Source: Nanobdellota archaeon | GTDB lineage: Archaea; Nanobdellota; Nanobdellia; SCGC-AAA011-G17; VGLX01 | Assembly (NCBI GenBank): GCA_018894775.1 | Contig: JAHIPG010000104.1 | Coordinates: forward strand, 1 to 5,008 | DNA length: 5,008 nucleotides | Direction of reading: 5' to 3' | Shown here: positions 1 to 5,008 of the stretch, piece by piece | Position numbering within the stretch: position 1 is the first letter of the stretch | Layout: each line of letters opens with the position of its first letter | Translations under genes and position numbers: made by a program | The notes under the pieces: model-generated | What the model saw: the letters and a program-made list of their open reading frames with translations, nothing else | Told to the model about the DNA's origin: nothing | Database searches by the model: none

Positions 1-150
1 AGGGCTGAGTATGGTATAGACATCGGGAAAAACACGGTTCACGGCTCTGATTCTGAGGAAAGCGCAAAAAAGGAAATACCAATTGTTTTTGATGAAAAAG
101 ATTTTCTGGGTTACAAAAGAATTGATAAAGAATGGGTTTATGAAAAATAA
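1..150 (+). CDS. ndk: Nucleoside diphosphate kinase, C-terminal part
   Basis: The 5' end lies outside the window; 49 codons and a TAA stop remain. The enzyme moves the gamma-phosphate of ATP onto other (deoxy)nucleoside diphosphates through a phosphohistidine, in the cytoplasm. The visible segment carries the family active-site signature NTVHGSDS, with the histidine (codon at 40-42) as the phosphorylated residue, followed by ESAKKEIPIVF, the conserved C-terminal strand. The tail, with a Y-x-R...W-x-YE pattern, is the longer C-terminus usual for archaeal Ndk. In many archaea ndk lies downstream of rpl7ae, rps28e and rpl24e and just before infB. The next gene here is not infB, so that arrangement is broken on this side. 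Family assignment is secure; nothing can be said about the N-terminus. Confidence 0.95.
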   Translation, partial: RAEYGIDIGKNTVHGSDSEESAKKEIPIVFDEKDFLGYKRIDKEWVYEK

Positions 151-202
151 AAGTACAATTTTCTGCGGTCACCAACTAAATCCTTTATTTCTGCGGATAG
201 AA

Positions 203-209
203 ATATAAA
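203..209 (+). promoter_or_regulatory. TATA box (box A) for the 361-aa gene
   Basis: ATATAAA preceded by purine-rich GATAGAA (a possible BRE). Its centre lies about 35 nt before the ATG at 241. With the usual archaeal spacing of 26-27 nt, transcription would start near 232, leaving a leader of only about 8-9 nt. An AGGA at 232-235 could be a weak ribosome site only if the start lies further upstream, so near-leaderless translation is more likely. Assigned from motif and spacing alone. Confidence 0.55.
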
Positions 210-240
210 GCATGTAGTCTATTTAACATATAGGATAAAT

Positions 241-1326
241 ATGACAGTTGTAGCATTTGATACCAAGGAGTTCAACAGAGGTTTGGATAAAACATTCTTT
301 GCCTGCTTAGGCGTAGGAGTGGAAATTAAAAATGAGCAGAACTTTGGGAAGGAGTATATTTCATCTTTTGAGAAGATTTCAAAAGATTTTGGTTTTAATA
401 AAACTAGGAAAATATACAAGGCATATGATATGGGGCAGAGACTGGGTTTTCGTAAAGCTATAGCATTCTGGGAAAAACTTCTTGAGGAAGTGCAGGATTT
501 TATAGTGAGACTGAATGTTTACTATACAATACTTCCTCCTTCAAAGATAAAGAAAGTGAAAATGTATGGTGCACAGAAATCTAAGGTGAAGGAGGTTGAC
601 GCATTAGATTTTTTGGGAAGATTAAACCCTGCGTATGTTCACTGTTGTGCTTGGAAGTACACGGAGGATAATGTTTCTTTGCCGCAGAGTATGTTGTTGG
701 ATTATTTTGAGTATGAAGTAACTGAGGGTTGGAATGCTCTAATAGAAAGGGTAAAGCCTAAGATATATTATCACGGGGATAAGTGCAACCCGTTTATTTC
801 TTTGGCGGATAATCTTGCGATGCTTGTAGATGTTAGGCTTTACCGATTTTACAAAAACAAATTACGAGAGTTCTATGAGGATAATCTTGCGATGCCTGTT
901 GATGACAGGCTTTACCGGAAGAAGATAGGGTTGAGCGGTGAAAACATTGTTAAAGCCTTCGAAGACATTGATGTTAATGTGCTGGCTTCACCTATAGATT
1001 TACGTCATCTTAAATATGTGTCTCCATATAGAAATCAAAAGATTGATACTGTGCCGTATATTGCTCGTCCTTTAATCATAGTTATACCTGAGGAGATAAA
1101 GTTGGCATCAGGTAGAAGGATAATTGAGGATTCACCTCTTATGGATGCTATTTTAGATAAGGCTGTGGATATGGATGGGTCGGTCAAATTTTTTGATCCT
1201 AACATTGATGCAAAGGTTGTCAAGAAAGGCGATATTGCGGTTTATATAGGTCCTGAATCAGAGAAGACTGCATTGTTGCTTAAGAGAACACACGACATTG
1301 AAGTAATGAGTGAAAAAGATTTTTAA
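241..1326 (+). CDS. 361-aa protein of unknown function, possibly DUF3800/RNase H-like
   Basis: I do not recognise this protein with certainty. The N-terminus (VVAFDTKEF, then an FFACLGVGVEI hydrophobic strand) and the stretch around residues 178-195 (HGDKCNPF followed by ISLADNLAML) recall DUF3800-type RNase H-fold proteins, in which an early acidic residue and a late 'aDl' motif help form the active site. On that reading D7, D180 and D190 would be candidate acidic residues; this is inference. Residues 230-361 form a separate C-terminal region with a proline-rich, strand-like segment (YIARPLIIVIPEE). No signal peptide or membrane span is evident, so it is probably cytoplasmic. Residues 190-202 recur at 214-226, 24 residues later. 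The start is the ATG that fits the upstream TATA box. It appears to be monocistronic: no gene follows until 1630 and new promoters lie in between. Confidence 0.8.
   Translation: MTVVAFDTKEFNRGLDKTFFACLGVGVEIKNEQNFGKEYISSFEKISKDFGFNKTRKIYKAYDMGQRLGFRKAIAFWEKLLEEVQDFIVRLNVYYTILPPSKIKKVKMYGAQKSKVKEVDALDFLGRLNPAYVHCCAWKYTEDNVSLPQSMLLDYFEYEVTEGWNALIERVKPKIYYHGDKCNPFISLADNLAMLVDVRLYRFYKNKLREFYEDNLAMPVDDRLYRKKIGLSGENIVKAFEDIDVNVLASPIDLRHLKYVSPYRNQKIDTVPYIARPLIIVIPEEIKLASGRRIIEDSPLMDAILDKAVDMDGSVKFFDPNIDAKVVKKGDIAVYIGPESEKTALLLKRTHDIEVMSEKDF
808..918 (+). repeat. Internal in-frame duplication, 39-nt units 72 nt apart
   Basis: The 39 nt at 808-846 recur at 880-918 with five mismatches, offset by exactly 24 codons. 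Both units encode DNLAM-x-VD-x-RLYR inside the 361-aa protein. Several mismatches fall in third positions (GTA/GTT, CGA/CGG), while others change residues (L to P, V to D), so the copy is not brand new. The segment between the units (FYKNKLREFYE) has no partner after the second unit, so it looks like an in-frame partial duplication or insertion rather than a clean tandem array. Confidence 0.85.
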
Positions 1327-1430
1327 GAAATGATATAGTGTACGCGAATGAACTTAATCCCCGGGAAGAGACTAAATCCGCAATTGTATATATGTTGTTC
1401 CCCTTATTTAACCATAACGAAATGGGAAGG

Positions 1431-1440
1431 TTTTTATAAT
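1431..1440 (+). promoter_or_regulatory. Strong archaeal TATA box upstream of candidate ncRNA
   Basis: TTTTTATAAT preceded by GGGAAGG, a purine-rich BRE-like stretch. Adding 26-27 nt to the box centre places transcription start near 1460-1463, inside the G-run at 1456-1461. The next ATG of any plausible gene (1630) lies about 170 nt downstream and has its own TATA box, so this promoter seems to serve the short segment directly after it. Confidence 0.6.
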
Positions 1441-1459
1441 AAAAATAAAAGAAAAGGGG

Positions 1460-1578
1460 GGTGAGGAATTTTTGTGTTAAGGGCTTGTAATCACACCTTG
1501 AGCCTTGTATTTATGTTAAGGATTCAGAGGAATGGCGGGCGACACCCTTAAAAACCCGTCGTCCGCCTGATTTTTATT
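1460..1578 (+). ncRNA. Candidate small structured non-coding RNA (unknown family)
   Basis: This segment runs from a predicted start in the G-run to a hairpin and T-rich tail, and no convincing protein gene covers it. Its 3' end is a 10-bp stem. Upstream are competing short helices: GTGT 1474-1477 with ACAC 1493-1496, and TTAAGG 1477-1482 with CCTTGA 1496-1501. The apical loop of the 3' hairpin holds CCCTTAA (1545-1551), the exact complement of TTAAGGG at 1477-1483, and six bases of it also match TTAAGG at 1516-1521. A pseudoknot or a switch between two partners is therefore possible. It does not fit a tRNA, and lacks clear C/D-box or H/ACA hallmarks. The alternative is a translated 25-codon leader beginning at GTG 1474, which has GGTGA upstream. 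The boundaries are inferred, not measured. Confidence 0.45.
1534..1578 (+). terminator. 10-bp hairpin followed by T-rich tail
   Basis: GGCGGGCGAC (1534-1543) pairs with GTCGTCCGCC (1558-1567), giving nine Watson-Crick pairs and one G-U pair around a 14-nt loop. TGATTTTTATT follows. The stem is strikingly G+C-rich for this A+T-rich region. It may end transcription of the upstream RNA, be the structured 3' domain of that RNA, or both. Archaeal termination relies mainly on T-tracts, so the stem may matter more for RNA stability or function. Confidence 0.65.
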
Positions 1579-1598
1579 CTCGTTTTAGTTCCAATAAC

Positions 1599-1607
1599 TT
1601 TATATTT
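1599..1607 (+). promoter_or_regulatory. TATA box for the 46-aa membrane protein
   Basis: TTTATATTT centred near 1603 lies 26-27 nt before the ATG at 1630, so transcription should begin at or within a base or two of the start codon. No ribosome-binding sequence occurs in the pyrimidine-rich stretch TCCTCTTTTTTACT just before it, which fits a leaderless mRNA. The same transcript could continue through the transglutaminase-like gene at 1955, for which I find no clear TATA box of its own. Confidence 0.6.
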
Positions 1608-1629
1608 TCATAAAATCCTCTTTTTTACT

Positions 1630-1770
1630 ATGGTGAAACATTCAAATCCCCTTTCAAGGGTCAGGCTTGAGTTCAAGAAAAGAGATAGGAAATCTATGAT
1701 TTGGAACGTTATTTTTTTCATTGTTGGGATTGTTGGCGGCATAGCAATAGATAAATTCCTACCATGGTAG
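1630..1770 (+). CDS. Small single-span membrane protein, 46 aa
   Basis: This is a short ORF with a basic, polar N-terminal half (many K and R from residue 10 to 21) and a hydrophobic segment at about residues 24-40 (IWNVIFFIVGIVGGIAI), ending DKFLPW. By the positive-inside rule the N-terminus would face the cytoplasm. The glycine-spaced helix (GIVGG) could favour helix packing. A TATA box 26-27 nt upstream of the ATG predicts a leaderless message, the main reason to believe in so small a gene. I recognise no family and assign no function. The TAG stop is followed in frame by 56 further sense codons to TAA at 1939-1941, so it may be the front part of a longer protein. Confidence 0.55.
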   Translation: MVKHSNPLSRVRLEFKKRDRKSMIWNVIFFIVGIVGGIAIDKFLPW

Positions 1771-1941
1771 CGTAGGCATGAGGTATGTTTTTTCATTGCT
1801 CCGCAATCAAAACACAGGGCAAATTGCTCCCCTTGTCGCAACGTGCCTGAGCTGTCTAAAAGAAGGATAGAAAGATATTTTAGAGAGCAGAAAGATATTC
1901 CTTTGCAAGCACCGTACTTTAGGACAGTGTATGTAACTTAA
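1771..1941 (+). pseudogene. Open frame continuing after UAG, gene remnant or readthrough tail
   Basis: In the same frame as the 46-aa protein, 56 sense codons follow its TAG before TAA at 1939-1941. The first part (to about codon 22) overlaps the 44-bp repeat and contains CSPC, a CxxC pair. The rest (ELSKRRIERYFREQKDIPL and onward) has a protein-like charged composition. There is no in-frame ATG; the only obvious alternative start is GTG at 1843, without a ribosome site. The TAA sits directly against the ribosome-binding site of the next gene, ordinary operon spacing. Three readings are possible: the tail of a gene broken by the stop or by the repeat, a separate small gene with a weak start, or UAG readthrough (pyrrolysine in some methanogens). 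I cannot decide among them. Confidence 0.3.
1792..1835 (+). repeat. 44-bp direct repeat, copy 1 (left of transglutaminase-like gene)
   Basis: Matches 2642-2685 with one mismatch in 44 (the first 40 bases are identical), same orientation, offset 850 nt. It contains ATTGC-TCC-GCAAT (1795-1807), a 5-bp dyad, a second direct copy of ATTGCTCC at 1823-1830, and the near-palindrome GCAAATTGC. Beyond the matched core the flanks diverge quickly, as for a discrete inserted or recombined unit. Confidence 0.9.
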
Positions 1942-1947
1942 AGGGGG
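1940..1947 (+). promoter_or_regulatory. Ribosome-binding site of the transglutaminase-like gene
   Basis: AAAGGGGG lies 7 nt before the ATG at 1955 and can pair with the pyrimidine-rich 3' end of archaeal 16S rRNA. It sets the start of this gene and contrasts with the leaderless-type start at 1630. It begins within the TAA that closes the preceding open frame, which suggests an internal cistron of an operon. Confidence 0.65.
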
Positions 1948-1954
1948 AATATAT

Positions 1955-2590
1955 ATGGATAAAAAAACTAAAGACACATTAGTAAAAGTTGGCACAGGTA
2001 TTGGAATCGGACTTGCTCTAGCGGGTATTAGTAAGCTCGTATACGATGCCTATAACAAGCCCGATATATTCAGACAAATGAAGGAGAGAGTACTAAGCTA
2101 CAGAACCGATCCATTCATAAGGAAAACTGCGAACGAATTGATTAAAGTGATTCCTCATGAGGATATCCTTAATCGAGTACGAGCAATTTATTGTCATGTC
2201 CAGAGCGTATTTAACTATTTGGATGATCCATATGGATTAGATTATGTAGCGTCTCCCCGAGAGCTAGAAATAATTGGAGGAGGTGATTGTGATTGTTTGT
2301 CTGTGTATTTGGCCACTCTACTAGTAAGTTCTGGGCATAAGACACAACTAGTCTTCGTTCCCGGTCATGTGTTTGTTAGGGTGTATATCCCAGCATATCA
2401 AAAAGATGATTTGCCGTACGATATAACATATTGGCCAGACATAACAATACAAGGAAAATGGAAAAATCTGAAAGGGGTATGGGTGCCTATAGAATCTACA
2501 GGAAAGAACATTGACATTGGGGTTTTATCGGAGGATACTATTGCGTACCTAAAAAAAGGCCAGTGCAGAGTAATGGATTTGAAAGGATGA
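1955..2590 (+). CDS. Membrane-anchored transglutaminase-like cysteine protein, 211 aa
   Basis: The core matches the transglutaminase-like superfamily, papain-fold enzymes that cleave or form amide bonds through a Cys-His-Asp/Glu triad. GGGDCDC at about 108-114 supplies the nucleophile (Cys112, with a second cysteine at 114), followed by the typical helix LSVYLATLLVSSGHKT. GHVFVRV gives His138, and WVPIEST gives Glu180 as the probable third residue. Residues 11-30 (VGTGIGIGLALAGISKLVYD) form a hydrophobic span right after a lysine-rich start, so the protein is probably anchored to the membrane by its N-terminus; the side is uncertain. Its length suits a minimal single-domain member, similar to stand-alone copies in archaea and phage-related loci. 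It lies 13 nt after the preceding open frame and is flanked by two 44-bp repeats. Its substrate is unknown; protease or cell-surface remodelling roles are only possibilities. Confidence 0.85.
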   Translation: MDKKTKDTLVKVGTGIGIGLALAGISKLVYDAYNKPDIFRQMKERVLSYRTDPFIRKTANELIKVIPHEDILNRVRAIYCHVQSVFNYLDDPYGLDYVASPRELEIIGGGDCDCLSVYLATLLVSSGHKTQLVFVPGHVFVRVYIPAYQKDDLPYDITYWPDITIQGKWKNLKGVWVPIESTGKNIDIGVLSEDTIAYLKKGQCRVMDLKG

Positions 2591-2641
2591 TGATTCTGTA
2601 GCGAGTCCCAAAGGATGCCTCATCGCTTCAGCCCAAGGTTC

Positions 2642-2685
2642 TTCATTGCTCCGCAATCAAAACACAGGGCAAATTGCTCCCTTTG
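2642..2685 (+). repeat. 44-bp direct repeat, copy 2 (right of transglutaminase-like gene)
   Basis: This copy begins 51 nt after the stop codon of the transglutaminase-like gene and matches 1792-1835 with one mismatch. It carries the same ATTGC-TCC-GCAAT dyad and ATTGCTCC pair. Here no reading frame through it belongs to a recognisable gene, so conservation at DNA or RNA level is more likely than conservation of an encoded peptide. From 2686 to 2780 the sequence is purine-rich with no feature I can name. Confidence 0.9.
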
Positions 2686-2780
2686 ATCGGAAATTGCGTT
2701 TTGTTCGAAGGTGCGGGACAGGGTGCCAAAGCACAGGAAACGGAGGCAGGAAAAACACAAGGAAGCATGAGAAGAAAAAG

Positions 2781-2788
2781 TATATAAT
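2781..2788 (+). promoter_or_regulatory. TATA box for the restriction-modification gene
   Basis: TATATAAT preceded by GAAGAAAAAG, a purine-rich BRE-like stretch. The centre lies about 36 nt before the ATG at 2821, so transcription should start near 2811 and give a leader of about 10 nt without a clear ribosome-binding sequence. This makes the restriction-modification gene an independent transcription unit. Confidence 0.65.
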
Positions 2789-2820
2789 TAGTTTTGTAAA
2801 TACATATCTGGATTGATAAC

Positions 2821-5008
2821 ATGGTAAAAAACACTTATCAAACATCACCACCTCCAAAAGAGCAACATTTCAGGACGACTCTTTTCAAGAAACATTATTT
2901 AGCAAAACACTTAAAGAATACAGAGCAATGGAAGAAGGAAGATAATGCACGGATGGTTTACGAGAAAATTTTAGGTTTATACCGACAGGAAAAAGGAAAC
3001 CTCGGGCTCTACAAAGAAAGGGAGCTTGAGGAAAAATTTGTAGAGAAAGTATTAACAGAATTTGGTTTTATACTGTCACCACATCCTACTCTTAAGGAAT
3101 GGGAAACTTCCAAAGAGCCAGATTATGCGCTCTTTCTATCTAAAAAAGAGCATGATGATGCAATTAAATTTAAAGATTCAAACCAGTCGGTGTTTTATAA
3201 TAGAGTTACTGCCCTATGCGAAGCAAAGTCATGGGATATAGACCTAGACAAAGATGTTGGAAGCGGTAAAGACAGAAAGAACCCATGTCTTCAGATATGT
3301 AAGTACCTGTTGCATTCTGGTGTGGGTTGGGGCATACTCACCAATGGAAAGATATGGAGGCTCTTCTGTGGGGAAAGAAAACACTTGGCCCTGGATAAAT
3401 TTTTTGAAATCAATCTGGAAAAGATACTTGAACAAGAAGATTTTCAAAGTTTCAAATATTTTTACTGCTTTTTCTCGAAAGAGGGGTTCACGCCTAAAGA
3501 TAAACCGTTTGTTAAAGCCATACTAGATGAGAGCATACTCTCTGCTAAGCAAGTGGGTGATGAGGTAAAGGAGAATGTTTACAAAGCACTGGTCGAACTA
3601 GCAAATGGTTTTTTCAGCAGTAATGAAAAAGAGTTAGATAAATATGATGTTAATGCAAGAAAGGAAGTTTACAACCAGTGTTTAAACTACCTTTATAGGA
3701 TGTTATTTATATTATATGCAGAGGCTCAGGAGTTGCTACCTGTAGACAACCAGTATTACAAATCCTGCTCATTAAATAAAATCAAAAAAGAGGTTCACGA
3801 TAAGACAAACAAAGCGACCGGAGATATCGAGATGGGACCCATAGAACTTAGTTGGTGGCATAAACTAGCCGACTTATTTAGAATAATAGATAAAGGACAC
3901 AAAATCAGGGTAAACGGAGAAGAAAAAGTCATCATCACTTCTTATAATGGAAGCCTTTTCAAAGCAAATAAGTTTTTTGAAAACAATAAAGTATATGATG
4001 TCTATCTAGGGAAAGTTATCAACCTGTTGGCAAGAGCTGAAGACAAGAAGTTAAAAGAAAAAGTCTTCGTAGACTATTATGATTTTGGTGTGAGACATCT
4101 GGGATCTATCTACGAAGGTCTACTTGAATACAAGTTGGAAGTGGCAAAAGAGCCAATGGTCGCTGTCAAAAAAGATAAAAAAGAGGAATGGATACCAGAG
4201 TCAAAATTTAAAGGGAAAAAGTATATTGAAAGGGTTGATGCGAATAAAATCTATCCTACTAATGACAAGTGTGAGAGGAGAGCAACGGGCTCATATTACA
4301 CGCCTGAATACATTGTAGAATACATTGTAGAAAACACACTTACACCCATTGTAAAAGAGAAAATAGATAACGCCATTAAAAAGGGTGAGAAATGCTCGGA
4401 TGCGATTTTATCAATAAAGGTGCTGGATCCTGCAATGGGCAGTGGGCATTTCCTTGTAGAAGCTGTAGAGTTTCTTGGAAAAAAATATGTGGACGCGGTC
4501 ATTGATGATAAAATGCTCCCAGTGACATTTCATGAGGCGAAAAGAAAAATCCTAGCGCACTGCATATATGGAGTAGATCTTAACCCCTTGGCAGTGGAAC
4601 TAGCAAAACTATCCTTATGGCTTAGGACAATAGCAAAAGATAAACCATTATCATTTTTAGACCATAGAATCAAATGTGGTAATAGTTTGATTGGTGCAAA
4701 ACTTGCGGATGTGCACTTCTACCCTGAAATAAAGGGAAAAGCTAAGAAAGCGCATGAGGATAAAGCTCAACAGAGGCTTATCCCTTCTCAATTTATTGAA
4801 AAACTTTTAGATGGTATTCGGCAAATTGATACTATTAGTAACGATACATTGGAGGCAATAAAGACTAAGGAAGAGTTGTTTGAAAAATGGAAGCAAACTG
4901 AGGCATATAGACGAATAAAAGCTCTTGCAGATATTAGGACCGCAGTCTATTTCGGTTGTAAGCCTCAAGGAAAAGATCCTGGAAAGCAGTTCGGTGCTCT
5001 AACATGGG
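2821..5008 (+). CDS. Eco57I-like / type IIG restriction-modification enzyme, N-terminal 729 codons
   Basis: A single open frame runs off the right edge. The N-terminal region (EQHFRTTLFKKHYLAKHL, then a charged helical stretch) resembles the lead-in of single-chain restriction-modification enzymes. A PD-(D/E)XK nuclease is indicated by EPDY with Asp101 and, 33 residues on, CEAK with Glu134 and Lys136. A mostly helical linker follows. The methyltransferase begins at RATGSYYTPEYIVEYIV (Thr489 on), then motif I DPAMGSGHF (536-544) for S-adenosylmethionine, GVDLNPLAVELAKLSLWL with Asp586 binding the cofactor ribose, and CGNSLIG (619 on). The catalytic NPPY/F motif and the target-recognition domain should lie past the window edge. 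Such enzymes cut unmodified DNA and methylate adenine at the same site, and members are commonly about 1,000 residues or more. It could also be a related defence methyltransferase, but the intact nuclease motif favours type IIG. The ATG start fits the upstream TATA box. Confidence 0.9.
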   Translation, partial: MVKNTYQTSPPPKEQHFRTTLFKKHYLAKHLKNTEQWKKEDNARMVYEKILGLYRQEKGNLGLYKERELEEKFVEKVLTEFGFILSPHPTLKEWETSKEPDYALFLSKKEHDDAIKFKDSNQSVFYNRVTALCEAKSWDIDLDKDVGSGKDRKNPCLQICKYLLHSGVGWGILTNGKIWRLFCGERKHLALDKFFEINLEKILEQEDFQSFKYFYCFFSKEGFTPKDKPFVKAILDESILSAKQVGDEVKENVYKALVELANGFFSSNEKELDKYDVNARKEVYNQCLNYLYRMLFILYAEAQELLPVDNQYYKSCSLNKIKKEVHDKTNKATGDIEMGPIELSWWHKLADLFRIIDKGHKIRVNGEEKVIITSYNGSLFKANKFFENNKVYDVYLGKVINLLARAEDKKLKEKVFVDYYDFGVRHLGSIYEGLLEYKLEVAKEPMVAVKKDKKEEWIPESKFKGKKYIERVDANKIYPTNDKCERRATGSYYTPEYIVEYIVENTLTPIVKEKIDNAIKKGEKCSDAILSIKVLDPAMGSGHFLVEAVEFLGKKYVDAVIDDKMLPVTFHEAKRKILAHCIYGVDLNPLAVELAKLSLWLRTIAKDKPLSFLDHRIKCGNSLIGAKLADVHFYPEIKGKAKKAHEDKAQQRLIPSQFIEKLLDGIRQIDTISNDTLEAIKTKEELFEKWKQTEAYRRIKALADIRTAVYFGCKPQGKDPGKQFGALTW

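Noticed and set aside
161..195. TTTCTGCGG occurring twice between ndk and the next gene
   Set aside because: Nine bases in two copies with no dyad and no link to a promoter element is compatible with chance.
1534..1567. Possible tRNA arm or H/ACA-type hairpin
   Set aside because: The 10-bp stem has no cloverleaf context, no T-loop GTTCRA-type sequence and no ACA box at the right distance, so neither class is supported.
1608..1995. Two minus-strand open frames over the small membrane gene and copy 1 of the repeat
   Set aside because: They have no ribosome site or TATA box on that strand, and their recognisable C-terminal or cysteine-containing pieces come from the 44-bp repeat read backwards. 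The same GAICPVF ending appears over copy 2, which reflects the shared DNA rather than a shared gene.
1792..2685. CRISPR array
   Set aside because: There are only two copies, 850 nt apart, with a complete gene between them; there is no repeat-spacer periodicity.
2583..2819. A long plus-strand open frame through copy 2 of the repeat and the intergenic region before the restriction-modification gene
   Set aside because: It has no ATG; the only early start is a TTG without a ribosome site, and its composition is that of purine-rich spacer. It also runs across the TATA box of the next gene.
3254..3526. Plus-strand 90-codon frame inside the restriction-modification gene, plus the other frames at 3244-3447, 4124-4318 and 4296-4502
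   Set aside because: All lie within the continuous open frame beginning at 2821, which carries recognisable nuclease and methyltransferase motifs; these are shadow frames.

Overview
The window looks archaeal. Four transcription starts are preceded by A/T-rich TATA (box A) elements at the archaeal spacing, and one of them predicts a leaderless mRNA. The first gene is the C-terminal end of an archaeal-style nucleoside diphosphate kinase. The DNA is A+T-rich, as in many methanogens and ANME-type euryarchaea, but nothing here fixes the lineage.

Layout, left to right, all genes on the + strand: (1) 1-150, the 3' end of ndk. (2) 241-1326, a 361-aa protein of unknown function with a weak DUF3800/RNase H-like look and an internal 24-codon-spaced repeat. 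(3) 1327-1629, a 303-nt stretch without a convincing protein gene. Positions 1327-1430 show nothing recognisable; the rest holds a strong TATA box, a G-run, and a compact structured segment ending in a 10-bp hairpin plus T-rich tail, read here as a candidate small non-coding RNA of about 115-120 nt. (4) 1630-1770, a 46-aa single-span membrane protein with a leaderless-type promoter. Its TAG stop is followed in the same frame by 56 more open codons, ending 13 nt before the next gene. (5) 1955-2590, a 211-aa membrane-anchored transglutaminase-like cysteine protein, bracketed by two near-identical 44-bp direct repeats (1792-1835 and 2642-2685). (6) 2821 to the right edge, the first 729 codons of a large single-chain restriction-modification enzyme (Eco57I-like/type IIG) with a PD-(D/E)XK nuclease domain followed by an N6-adenine methyltransferase domain.

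Ndk is a housekeeping gene that in many archaea lies in the rpl7ae-rps28e-rpl24e-ndk-infB neighbourhood. Here it is followed by accessory genes instead, which suggests a variable or defence-type region next to a core operon. The restriction-modification enzyme has its own promoter and is probably independent of the transglutaminase cassette. The least explained parts are the candidate ncRNA, the UAG-separated small ORF, and the repeat pair around the transglutaminase gene.
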